From Littorina saxatilis (taxonomy: Eukaryota; Mollusca; Gastropoda; Littorinimorpha; Littorinidae): a stretch of DNA of 64,000 bases. Positions 53,427-64,000 of this stretch are shown one piece after another (the first letter of the stretch is position 1; each line of letters begins with the position of its first letter). The position numbers were made by a program, and so were the translations under genes. The notes beneath the pieces were generated by a model that was given only the letters and a program-made list of their open reading frames with translations, was not told the DNA's origin and made no database searches. The DNA lies in NCBI RefSeq assembly GCF_037325665.1, contig NC_090246.1:57087177-57151176 (forward strand). The letters run 5' to 3'.

Positions 53427-53536
53427 CCAACAACAACAACAACTTGAAGTTAATGGAAGAAATCACCAGACGTACGGAGGACGAATGAATGGACACTGGA
53501 AGTAACATTTGTGCAAGAGTCGTTTTCTTAGTATTA
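52323..53536. other. Intergenic with simple repeats, no gene recognised
   Basis: Contains a G/GT-rich patch at 52640-52715 and a (CAA)n tract at 53322-53442 that creates a polyglutamine open frame by composition. No domain is present around it. Confidence 0.45.
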
Positions 53537-54356
53537 TACTAGCAGTCAGGCCCGGCTTCGCCCGGGTGTTTCTGCTCTCCCCTCTCTCAGAAACCTCTCG
53601 AATCTTATTCCAATGTGGATAAGAAAAATGACAGTGTGAGCTCATACATTTGGATGTATAGGCAAGGCAAGTTTCTATTTGGTTCAACGTGTTCTTCGTG
53701 ATTTGTTTACCCCTTCTCACACCCACTGTAGTTACCGTCTGATCAAAGCACGCATGCCTCATGAGTGAGCGCGTCATACCTTTTTGAACAGGGGAGAGAA
53801 ATCTGTAAATTCTCGTGATCTTTCACTGAGGCGATCGTTTCGTAAACATTATTCGCGATGATCTGGAAGGCAGGGAGGGGGAGCAGGGGGCAGGGTTAGT
53901 GTGTGTGTGTGGGGGGGGGGGGGGGGGGGGGGGGGGGGGGCGGCGGGATGATAGCGGGCTCGGTCACCCTTGAGAATGACACGGTATACTGGTTTGATGA
54001 GAGTTACGTCCCTTCCGTGGGTGACAAAGCATGACTTACCTCCCTTGCACTATATAGACTGTATTGATAGATGAGAGTTACCTCCCTTCCGTGGGTGACA
54101 AAGCATGAACTACCTCCCTTGCACTATATAGACTGTATTGATAGATGGGGAGGGTAATTATCCGAGGAAGGAAACAATGTCTGGAGAAACTAAAACCCAG
54201 GTGCACATTTGTGGGTCCAGGGCAGTGTGCATGCAAAATATCTTGTGCTTATCTTTTGCCATCTCTGAGGTATGGCGACCACAGACAGACAGACACACAC
54301 ACACACACACACAGACAGACAGACACTCTCTTTTATTTATATGTATAGATAGATAG
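53537..54356 (+). mobile_element. Dispersed repeat related to family R2
   Basis: Starts ACTAGCAGTCAGGCCCGGCT with a CGGCTTCGCCCGGG palindrome and ends in (CAGA)n/(CA)n and GATA repeats, the same architecture as R2. An 83-bp unit (GAGAGTTACGTCCCTTCCGT onward) is tandemly duplicated at about 53998-54145. A G-run lies at 53911-53941. Confidence 0.65.
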
Positions 54357-54379
54357 ATATATTACTGTGCTAAGTATAC

Positions 54380-54664
54380 GTGGTAAGGCGTCCGCCCCGT
54401 GATCGGGAGGTCGTGGGTTCGAACCCCGGCCGGGTCATACCTAAGACTTAAAAATTGGCAATCTAGTGACTGCTCCGCCTGGCGTCTGGCATTATGGGGT
54501 TAGTGCTAGGACTGGTTGGTCCGGTGTCAGAATAATGTGACTGGGTGAGACATGAAGCCTGTGCTGCGACTTCTGTCTTGTGTGTGGCGCACGTTATATG
54601 TCAAAGCAGCACCGCCCTGATATGGCCCTTCGTGGTCGGCTGGGCGTTAAGCAAACAAACAAAT
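54380..54664 (+). mobile_element. tRNA-derived SINE, second copy
   Basis: Same family as 11489-11791. The head is slightly truncated; the B box GGTTCGAACCC, body and AAGCAAACAAACAAAT tail are intact. No long target duplication is clear. Confidence 0.85.
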
Positions 54665-55205
54665 ACGTATATATACAAAAACGCTTCAGTAATGTATATT
54701 TTGGTATCCAAAGATCCAGTACGATATTAAAATATTGGAAGCTTCAGTGTTGAATTATATATAATATTTGAATTTGAATGTAGTGTTCCATATTTTAACA
54801 CAAGAAAAAATATCGGTTTCTTCTGTTATAATATTATGATCAATGACAAACGCAGCTTGCTCTCATGCCGTCAGAATGCACATTCGTGTGTGTCAGCTGT
54901 TCCATTTTTGAAGGATCTATGAAAAGCAGTCGTTGAACAGCCATATAGGACGAAATATTGCCAAGAACTTGAATACTCTTTCTTCGTTGAACTGTGATTT
55001 AGGTAGCGTATCTTACTTGAATACGAAAATCACATTCGAAGTGGGTCGACAGATTGATTTATAGCCAACGGTATTGTTCGGTGACTGGCGTAGTGGCTCT
55101 TTATTGCCGCTAGCGTATAACGTGAGTGGAATGTTGAAGATGTCGATGCAAACACTGTCTTGTGTGCCGAAAAATCGAGTTTGGCGCAGGGGCCTTTGAT
55201 TTTTA
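54665..55205. other. Intergenic, nothing recognised
   Basis: AT-rich sequence between a SINE and repeat R1 copy 2, without identifiable features. Confidence 0.4.
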
Positions 55206-55276
55206 TATTTAGTCAATATAAGTTTTGACTAAATATTTTAACGTAGAGGGGGGAATCGAAACGAGGGTATGGTGTA

Positions 55277-55314
<38 letters not shown>

Positions 55315-56444
55315 GATTCACGAATACTGTTTAAAATGGCGTCTAAATATTAATGTAAACAAAACGAAAGTTATAGTTTTTTCCAGAGGTAAAATTAGAA
55401 ATAAACCACTGTTTACGTACAATGGCAATTTAATCGAAGTAGTGTTTGATGTAATGTACTTGGGCCTTAAGATTAATTATAATAATACATTTTCAGTCGC
55501 ACAGAAGAATCTATATGATCGTGCCTCAAGGGCAATGTTTGTTCTTTTGCGCACTTGTAGACAATTGTCACTACCTGTGGACATACAAGTTGACCTGTTC
55601 GATAAAATGATTGCTCCAATTTTATTGTATGGATGTGAAGTATGGGGTTTTGGTTCCTGTGAACTTGCTACTAAACTTCAATTGCGTTTTTATAAAATTG
55701 TTTTCAAACTAAAAAAATCAACTCCAAATGCTATGATATTTGGTGAACTTGGAAGATATCCACTAGATGTTAATATGAAATGTAGAATGCTTTGCTATTG
55801 GTATAAACTGATTAGTCCTATTCATAAAAATAAATTTTCAAGTATTGTGTATTGCTTTACTTATAGATTGTATATCAACAAGATGATTGAATCCAAGTAC
55901 TTATGTTTCATTGAAAAAACCTTAAATGAAATTGGTCTCTCTGGCCTTTGGACTTCTCAAGAAAATATTCAATACTCAAGCACATGGTTTAAAAAGAAAG
56001 TAAAAAGAAGTCTATATGACCAGTATATCCATAAATGGTTTACAGAAATTGGAACAAAAAATATGTTTTGGAATTATCGAATGTTCAAAGATATTTTTGC
56101 ATGTGAAGACTACGTCACAACCCTGCCATATCAGCAATGTGTTTCAATGATGAAGTTTAGAACATTAAACAACAATTTACCTGTACAGAAAGAACGTTAT
56201 CTTAACATCCCGAGGTCAGAAAGGACTTGCACCAAATGTGTATCGCATGACATAGGTGATGAATTCCATTATTTATTTGTCTGTGATTTTTTCAAAGAAG
56301 AAAGAGCTGAGTTGTTACCACCTTACTATTGGAAAAAACCTAATGCACTTAAATTTAAAAAGTTGTTTGCTACTAAGAAAAAGAAATTGCTAAAGAATAT
56401 TTTGGACTTTACTAATAGAATTTGCAACAGTTTTTCATAATTGT

Positions 56445-56480
<36 letters not shown>

Positions 56481-57335
56481 ATTTTTTTTAAATTTATTTA
56501 TTATATTAGCATATATCATGATTGTATTGATTGTATTTATTGTTCAAAATGCCCCCATGGGTTATGGACTAATAAACTTGAACTTGAACTTGAACTTGAC
56601 TAAACTACTGGACCGATCTTTATGAAATTTGACATGAGAGTTCCTGGGTATGAAATCCCCGAACGTTTTTTTCATTTTTTTGATAAATGTCTTTGATGAC
56701 GTCATATCCGGCTTTTCGTGAAAGTTGAGGCGGCACTGTCACGCCCTCATTTTTCAACCAAATTGGTTCAAATTTTGGTCAAGTAATCTTCGACGAAGCC
56801 CAGGGTTCGGTATTGCATTTCAGCTTGGTGGCTTAAAAATTAATTAATGACTTTGGTCATTAAAAATCTGAAAATTGTAAAAAAAAAATAAAAATTTATA
56901 AAACGATCCAAATTTACGTTTATCTTATTTTCCATCATTTGCTGATTCCAAAAACATATAAATATGTTATATTCGGATTAAAAACAAGCTCTGAAAATTA
57001 AATATATAAAAATTATTATCAAAATTAAATTGTCCAAATCAATTTAAAAACACTTTCATCTTATTCCTTGTCGGTTCCTGATTCCAAAAACATATAGATA
57101 TGATATGTTTGAATTAAAAACACGCTCAGAAAGTTAAAACAAAGAGAGGTACAGAAAAGCGTGCTATCCTTCTTAGCGCAACTACTACCCCGCTCTTCTT
57201 GTCAATTTCACTGCCTATGCCGTGAGCGGTGGACTACGAGTATACGGTCTTGCTGCGTTGCATTGCGTTCAGTTTCATTCTGTGAGTTCGACAGCTACTT
57301 GACTAAATATTGTATTTTCGCCTTACGCGACTTGT
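55206..57335 (+). mobile_element. Dispersed repeat family R1, copy 2, split by a LINE
   Basis: The left part (55206-55320) ends within the AGAGCGATTCA motif, and the right part resumes at about 56598 with TAAACTACTGGACCGATC. Everything between is the LINE described separately. The 3' end is TTTTCGCCTTACGCGACTTG. Confidence 0.85.
55321..56597 (+). mobile_element. 5'-truncated LINE with long open frame and TTGAAC tail
   Basis: A frame of about 370 codons runs to a stop at 56440, starting IHEYCLKWRLNINVNKTKVI. It has the post-palm LINE motifs MYLGLKIN and ILLYGCEVWG, and a C-terminal C-x2-C...H...C knuckle (CTKC...EFHYLFVC). The RT palm is absent. The 3' end carries AATAAA and a (TTGAAC)n microsatellite tail, typical of several CR1/L2-like LINEs. 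Lack of internal stops suggests a recent insertion. Confidence 0.87.
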
Positions 57336-57446
57336 TATTGTTGTTTGCACCTACCCTTATCGTAAGTAGGCCTATATTATGTACGCACCAGCGCGCAGGT
57401 TCCATCCAAGTTAGTTTTCTATTTGAAGGTATACTCGTGGCAAAAA

Positions 57447-58324
57447 ACAAAAACAAGTCGCGTAAGGCGAAAATACAACATTTAGTCAAGCTGTCGAACT
57501 CACAGAATGAAACTGAACGCAATGCAATTTTTCAGCAAGATCGTATACTCGTAACATCGTCAGTCCACCGCTCGTGGCAAAGGCAGTGAAATTGACAAGA
57601 AGAGCGGGGTAGTAGTTGCGCTGAGAAGGATAGCACGCTTTTCTGTACCTCTCTTCGTTTTAACTTTCTGAGCGTGTTTTTAATCCAAACATATCATATC
57701 TATATGTTTTTGGAATCAGGAACCGACAAGGAATAAGATGAAAGTGTTTTTAAGTTGATTTCGAAAATTTAATTTTGATCATAATTTTTATAATTGTAAT
57801 TTTCAGAGCTTGTTTTTAATCAAAATATAACATATTTATATGTTTTTGGAATCAGAAAATGATGAAAAATAAGATGAACGTAAATTTGGATCGTTTTATG
57901 AATTTTTTTTAATTTTTTTACAATTTTCAGATTTTTAATGACCAAATTCATTAATTAATTAAGCCACCAAGCTGAAATGCAATACCGAAGTCAATTTGAT
58001 TGAAAAATGAGGGTGTGACAGTGCCGCCTCAACTTTTACAAAAAGCCGGATATGACGTCATCAAAGGTATTTATCGAAAAAAAGAAAAAATGTCCGGGGA
58101 TATCATTCCCAGGAACTCTCATGTAAAATGTCATAAAGATCGGTCCAGTAGTTTGGTCTGAATCGCTCTACACACACACATGTACACGCACACACACACA
58201 CTCACGCACGCATCTACACACACACACACACACACACTGACACACACACACACACATACACCACGACCCTCGTCTCGATTCCCCCTCTATGTTAAAACAT
58301 TTAGTCAAAACTTGACTAAATGTA
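57447..58324 (-). mobile_element. Dispersed repeat family R1, copy 3
   Basis: Reverse complement of copies 1 and 2, placed tail to tail with copy 2 and about 110 bp apart. The internal tract is (CA)n on the plus strand. The terminal ACTTGACTAAATGTAAA unit is repeated at 58311-58345. Confidence 0.82.
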
Positions 58325-58686
58325 AACAAAACTTGACTAAATGTAAAAAAAACTTAGGAAAACAAAGCGCCCCATAAGGTACAGTGTGGTGTTGTGGGGT
58401 TTGTAACTACATCAGTGTCACCACACACTACTCAAAAATAGTGTTTGAACGTTCAGGTATTGAAATTGTAAACGCTGTGTTTGGGGAATCTTGTTTTGGT
58501 TTTCGTATCCGTCCTACCATTTCGCCCATCAGTGATACTGAGTGGCGAATCTCGCATGGAGATTACAAACTTTAGTACCTCGTATTGCACGGGAATCGTC
58601 TGCTAGCATTATATAGACTGATGCCAGCACAGATAACCGGCATAAGTCTATGAAGAGAATCGGGACTTAAACGCAGAAGAACTACA

Positions 58687-59137
58687 CCCCCATTCCACAC
58701 AACCGTTCTAGGTCCCGTTCCCGTACCGACCAAGGACGGCTGCCACAACAATGGAACGCTGCGCAAACGGCCTTTTATCAAAACAGTGGAGGCGAATTCA
58801 GTAATAGAGCTGCCTTGTTTTGTTTAGCGTGTGCTGACAAAACTGTTTGCATCTTTGAGCAGCGTCTGACCATAGTGGCAGCCGTCCTTGGTCGGCACGG
58901 GAACGGGACCTAGAACTGTTGTGTGGAATGTGGGTATGACAACTCAGTGTGTGAGAGCGCTACCGTTGCGTTTCCGTTGATTTAAGTTCCTTTAACGAAA
59001 CGAAATAAAGAAACGTTAGGTAACAAAAGGAGAAATGATGACGGAAGAAAATATAGGACAAAATGTATAAAAAATAGTAAGTGGAGAGAGAGAAGATAGA
59101 ACGAGAGGAGACAGTGAGAGAGAGAGAGGGAGAGAGA

Positions 59138-59223
<86 letters not shown>

Positions 59224-59313
59224 AGCAGACTATGGGATAGAGGGGGAGAGAGAGACCGACAGAGTATGGGGGAGAGGAGAGAGAGAGGGAGAGGGAGGGA
59301 GAGAGAGAGAGAG

Positions 59314-59381
<68 letters not shown>

Positions 59382-59504
59382 GAAGCAAAAAAGAAGAACA
59401 AAGAAGAAGACAGAAGAATCCGAAGAACAAAATTCAGAAAAAACAGACAAGTCGAAGAGAAAGAAAGTGGATGCAGAGAAAGACAGACTAGGGAGTGAGA
59501 GAGA

Positions 59505-59578
<74 letters not shown>

Positions 59579-59596
59579 TGTTGTGTGGACAAGTGT

Positions 59597-59640
<44 letters not shown>

Positions 59641-59656
59641 TTGTGTGGACAAGTGT

Positions 59657-59717
<61 letters not shown>

Positions 59718-60213
59718 AATGTAAATAAAAAATAAAAAATAAAAAAAATAAAAAAATTAAAAGTGTCCATGATCTGTTTACTGTCCATTGAGTGTGAAGC
59801 TTAGAGAAAGAGTGAGACTGAAGGAAAGCAATAATAACTTAATAAGAATTAAAATGATAATAAAAAAAAATAATAAAAAAACTTCCGATATAAAAAAAAA
59901 AACGCACGCACATGTGTGATTAACAATGTCTAATCTCCTAAAAGAAGAGAAGAAGAAGAAAAAAAATTCCTTTAACGATCCAAGCGTTCTGTTACCGATG
60001 GATTAAGGTTCCATTACCGTTCATTGTGATCGGGAGGGGAACGGCTACAATTTTGAACTACCGGCCCAAACTCAACCGACCCTACCGCTCAAAGCAGTTT
60101 CGTTAACGATCATTTACGTTCCATTGCGGTCCCCCCCGATCCCTCCCGTGCCCGCACCGTTCCTTGGTCGGTACGGGAACGGGACCTGGAACGGTTGTGT
60201 GGAATGGGTGTTA
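58687..60213. mobile_element. Element(s) with CATTCCACACAACCGTTC termini
   Basis: CATTCCACACAACCGTTCTA followed by GGTCCCGTTCCCGTACCGACC occurs at 58691 (plus sense) and, inverted, at about 58882-58935 and 60152-60212. Either a 250-bp MITE abuts a related end, or one 1.5-kb element carries an internal inverted terminal copy. Long GA tracts fill the middle. Subterminal CGTTACCGTTCCATTACCG-like words recur near 58965 and 59975-60025. Confidence 0.55.
59083..59715. repeat. (GA)n array with 60-bp higher-order unit
   Basis: GA dinucleotides dominate. Near 59577 and 59637 the phrase GATGTTGTGTGGACAAGTGT recurs exactly 60 bp apart within GA runs. Confidence 0.95.
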
Positions 60214-61304
60214 CATAACGACACCGTTCTCCTATTTACACAGAGGCTGTACATTGATTTTAATTGGCCACACATGACAAATACTGCAACATGCTTACCG
60301 GCACAATTAAGTTAAACAGTTTTATTAAGTCCTCACATATATAATCATACGTTTCTTTTCATTGCGGGATATGATTAACAAAATGTGAATTAAAATCTTC
60401 AAATATATCCATATCAATATAACTTAAAATCAAGAAGACAACAAAGGAAGGAAAGGGAGACATTGAAAAATATACACACATTTTCGAGTTTATCATTGCA
60501 AGTGTGTCTACATTACAGCACAGCGAATGTCCCTGGGTATTTAAGCTTTAAGGTTAGATTTGCCAGATAACTTCTCCAAAATGGTTATCTTTTCTATTAG
60601 ATTATATTAAAGTAGCAAGAAACTAGAAAGCGATAAAACCAGCCCGTTGCGCTCGAGTTCAAGTTTGACCGTAGTGTAGTATTTACTCTCAGCCATAGCG
60701 GATAAAGCCCATTAGCCTTTAATTGGCCCTTCCCGGCTATTTCCTATACCTATCAGTGGAGTAGTTCAGGACTGTGTTGTCTAATATCAGCAAGAATAAA
60801 CCGCGTTGTTCATTACGGATACTGAATTGTTCTGCAAATAGCGGATGCACATGAGCACTTGATATTTTTGTTTATGAAAAATGAATCGGGAAAATTGGAT
60901 AAATAAGAAAAACAACAACAACAACAACATTCTCATAATTCCTAAGTTAGCGGTACATGTATTACAAATGATCGCTTACAATAAAAAGATGTCCCAAACC
61001 CCTGAGGGAATTGTCAAGGGTACTATGACAGCGCGGGTTATGCTTAATCACGTCTTTACATGATGAACACGATTCCCCGAAAAGAACTCATTCGTGGAAA
61101 CAACACACTCTTAATTACAGAATCTATTTAGGTCTTGTGCGATGTACACAATGTTCTGAAATTGATTCCTTTCGTGAAAAAGGCTCACTCCCAATGAACA
61201 GAATCCCACGGTCAGTTTCGATCAGGCACAAAAAAAGGAGTTTCTCAGAAGTCAGAGATTCCCAGTACATGTAGCGGTAAAAGGAATGTTAAGGGCAGAA
61301 TATA
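60214..61304. other. Intergenic, nothing recognised
   Basis: AT-rich DNA with a short (AAC)n near 60900. No exon or element ends were seen. Confidence 0.4.
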
Positions 61305-61460
61305 CCTGCGCAGAGTCAGCGGCACAGACGACGCACTGCATATTATTGATGCTGCGATAGGGATTATGACGAGTACTTGGCCTGTTTTCCTTTCACGCAA
61401 CGTTTAGCGGGCTGGGATAATCTGCAGTGCGTCGTCTGTCCTGCTGAAGTTACATATAGG
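61305..61460. repeat. Inverted repeat (about 25-bp arms)
   Basis: ACAGACGACGCACTGCA at about 61325 and its reverse complement at about 61423, with weaker pairing extending to CAGC(A/G)G. The loop is about 80 bp. It could be a small foldback element. Confidence 0.55.
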
Positions 61461-61689
61461 TGAGCGCCAGGCCTTAGCGTAAACAGGCATGCACCCGACG
61501 CCGCGTGCGATAAGCAAATAATACACTGAGACATAATGACTGATAGGCGTTGGTGACAGCCATCATCAGTTTTTTTTCCAAGTCAGTCGTTTGCGTGAGT
61601 CGCGAAGCGTTTTCGTTTTGTTTAATTAAAGCATGTACCTTGCTTTGAGTGTTTGTTTTTTTTACTAGTTTTAGCACCAAAACAATGCT

Positions 61690-62360
61690 GCTCTTAACCC
61701 TCAAAACAAGGCCCAGAATGCACCAGATTGCACAGATTTTAACCGTTTTTCAAAAATTTTCCGGGGGAGCATGCCCCCGGACCCCCCTAGTTCGCGCGCC
61801 TGCTTTGCAGGCGCGCGCTTGTGGCTTCGCCACTTCGCTGATTTGCCCCCCCCAAAAAGGAGGAACTCCCCCCTTACAACTCATTTGGTCCGGCCCTGAT
61901 AGATTAATCGAGAATAAATCGATTGTGCGGCTGATACAGTTGAGGGCCCCAAAGGGGGGGTATTATCACGATCACGGGAAGGAACATTTTAGCTTTCACG
62001 ATCACAGTTACCTTGATTTTTGTTTGCACGATCACAAACACCTTGACGAATAGAGGATCATAGAGTGATACAGCTGTGAAAAATGTACGTTGAAAATAAA
62101 ATGCTTTGCAATAATGCCCATCACGATCACGAAAACAAATGACGATCACGATCACGAGACTTGATTTTTTTGTCATCACGGATCACGGGCAAAGTCCCAT
62201 CACGATCACAGAAAAGGAAATTTCGGCAATCATGGTCACAGAAAGGTCCAAAAACTCAAATCACGATCACGATTTTAAACCCTTTGGGACCCTCACAGTT
62301 CACTGGATTCTGCCTTTGAGACCCTCCTCCACCGACCCACCCTCGGTTTTTAAGACCCCC
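61690..62360. repeat. CACGATCAC-rich dispersed repeat
   Basis: GC-rich entry (GGGGGAGCATGCCCCCGGAC with a GCGCGC hairpin at 61793-61820), then about a dozen CACGATCAC or one-mismatch words between 61966 and 62272 at irregular spacing, and a closing TTTAAGACCCCC segment. No protein was recognised. Confidence 0.6.
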
Positions 62361-63540
62361 CCCCCCCCTTTTCATATCATAATTTTTAAAGATTTTCGGT
62401 TCATATTGCCAATAAATTACCTCCATTATCAGACTCCCTCACGTGTAAGACTTCGTTTTGTCAGATTATTATAGGTCTTAAAAGCCGGAGAACCGTGCCG
62501 CCGACAGGATACCTTTGTTTTCCTTCTCTGAAGAGGAAATCGATTTTTTACCTATCTAGAGCTTTTCGTAATGTGTTATTGATATAAGCAGATTCGCGAT
62601 TGTCAATAATGATTTTTTATGGTGTTGTGTAATTTTTAAATTACAAAGGAATTGATATGAAAGACAGTTTCATGCGAGCTATCTTTCGCGGGTGTATTTA
62701 CTGTGCAAACAACTCCAAATATGGCAAAAGTGTCACGTGATAATCGGTCTCGAATAGCAGCTAGCATCTGCTGAAGGGACATTAAACCCCAAAAACCAAC
62801 CATAATCAACTTTGGGAACCTTAGAACGATGTCTTTATTATAACTGTGAAGAACAGAACGGAGATCACTGTCGCTGTCGAAGTCGGCCAATCTGCAATCA
62901 CTTTCGTCTCAGTTCGTCTATTCTCAGAAACATTAGCGAAAAACATGGGAGATAACTCTGTATTCTTATTTTGATAGATTCCGCGCAGTAATTATGCACC
63001 CGGTCAGAGATATGCCGGCGATACGGCATGGACCGATGATGATCAGAATGCCGCTGCCTTATGTTGAAAACACCTCACATAATGGGGCCTTTTTAAAAAA
63101 ATGTTGTAATTTCTGTCCCAGAGATTTGTAAAGAATACGGTCCAAGAATGATTTACAAACAAGATGTGCATAATACAAGTTTTAGTTATTACATTTTGTT
63201 TTTGGATTTTCTTTGGTCTGAAAGTACAACATTTTTGTAAAAAGGCCCTTACAAGTAAAGTCAGTGCACTTCTTAGAGACACGCTTCAGGCCGCAAAAGG
63301 GTAACAATTAAGTGACTATATATAAGAACTTGATCTATCACACTGCCACGTAGGGCATATGAAGGCGCAATTTAAAATAACAGGCGCAGGTCGGGATGTA
63401 TTCTCTCCGCTTTAATCATCATATGACACATACACAACTGACTTGATGTCATTCCTTCTCACGACCCCAGCCCCCTGAACTTGATGTCAGCCTTGGCGCG
63501 GCCTCAGGACAAATCATGTCATTAAGTAGTACGTGTGTTG
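62361..63540. other. Intergenic, nothing recognised
   Basis: Short open frames only; a minus frame at 62636-62890 lacks an ATG at its start. No element ends were seen. Confidence 0.35.
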
Positions 63541-63665
63541 AATATGTAGGCCTATATAGGCCTACATCAAGTTGTGGCAACAGCCCGTGCATGTTGGCTG
63601 TGATACTACTTTATTTCAATGTTGCGGAAATGAGTATGAAAGTGCATGTGTGTGTGCAAGTGCGC

Positions 63666-63758
63666 GCCGTATGCCGCTTTTGACTACACACGCCCGACGA
63701 TACGCGATGCGGGTTTGTCTGAACCCATACATTTGGAAGAGGGTTTTTACCGTTTATT
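63666..63758. mobile_element. Fragment of the piggyBac-like element family
   Basis: ATGCCGCTTTTGACTACACA through GGGTTTTTACCGTTTATT matches the left part of the element at 35241 with one 8-bp difference (CGATACGC). The CCTTTGC terminus itself is missing. Confidence 0.75.
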
Positions 63759-64000
63759 ACACCCCCGGTATAGGGTGTGTATAGGTTTCGCTCGATGTGT
63801 TTGTTTGTTTGTTTGTTTGTGTTCGCATATAGATCTCAAGAATGAACGGACCGATCGTCACCAAACTTGGTTTCTATACATTCCTGAGACGGTCCTTACA
63901 CAAATTGGGACCAGTCAAACACACGGTTAGGGAGTTATTGGTGGATTAAAATTATACAAGGACTTATAGAGGAACATCTTAATGGTCAAAGGGAAATAAC
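63759..64000 (+). mobile_element. Dispersed repeat, runs off the window
   Basis: Begins CACCCCCGGTATAGGGTGTG, has a (GTTT)n tract and the module ATGAACGGACCGATCGTCAC followed by CAAACTTGG. This module resembles those in R1 and R2. The right end is outside the window. Confidence 0.55.

Noticed and set aside
53209-53505. Polyglutamine protein
   Set aside because: The frame is created by a (CAA)n microsatellite; the flanks show no domain or splice signals.
62636-62890. Minus-strand gene starting ADFDSDSDLRS
   Set aside because: The frame has no ATG at its beginning, no recognised domain and no convincing splice partner.

Overview
This looks like nuclear DNA from an animal, most likely a marine gastropod mollusc and possibly a periwinkle (Littorina). 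Three things point that way: spliced genes with GT-AG introns, protein sequences close to animal TTC30/IFT70 and KTI12, and a heavy load of tRNA-derived SINEs, MITE-like elements and very long (GT)n/(GA)n/(CT)n tracts. The (CAAA)n-tailed and (GAA)n-tailed SINEs are of types I associate with mollusc genomes. The genus is recalled from memory rather than computed.

Four protein-coding genes can be supported. (1) On the plus strand at 9085-13729 is a five-exon gene for a 182-residue protein with a signal peptide, six cysteines in a saposin-like MZB1/Canopy pattern and a C-terminal HEEL, so probably a resident of the endoplasmic reticulum. (2) On the minus strand at 32623-18119 is a complete 16-exon TTC30 (IFT70) gene of 647 residues, an intraflagellar-transport subunit needed for cilia. 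All its exon junctions can be read by eye and stay in frame. (3) On the plus strand at 33018-33866 is an intronless KTI12 homologue of 282 residues, an ATPase partner of the Elongator tRNA-modification complex. It is divergent from TTC30, with only 394 bp between the start codons, which suggests a shared bidirectional promoter. (4) On the minus strand at 45182-42491 is a three-coding-exon gene for a 240-residue four-span membrane protein of the claudin/PMP22 type. The genes do not form a pathway together beyond the head-to-head pair.

The rest is mostly repeats. 1-9 kb: pyrimidine-rich tandem repeats, a TIR element (3583-4170), and copy A of a 1.4-kb element with a hairpin at one end and (ATT)n at the other. 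9-18 kb: the HEEL protein gene, with introns full of microsatellites and a SINE, then a dispersed repeat. 18-33 kb: TTC30, whose introns hold a 61-bp tandem array, copy B of the hairpin element (inverted), a foldback element with tRNA-like arms and a 5'-truncated LINE. 34-42 kb: two Tigger/pogo-like elements, one split by a piggyBac-like element that contains a 1.2-kb GAGA minisatellite, plus a TTAA-flanked MITE and a SINE. 42-45 kb: the claudin-like gene, with a three-level nest of insertions in one intron. 45-64 kb: no confident gene. It is a mosaic of dispersed families, including a LINE nested in another repeat, a young element with near-perfect 109-bp TIRs, and long GA tracts.

No rRNA gene, CRISPR array or functional stand-alone tRNA gene was seen, and no virus-derived element could be supported.
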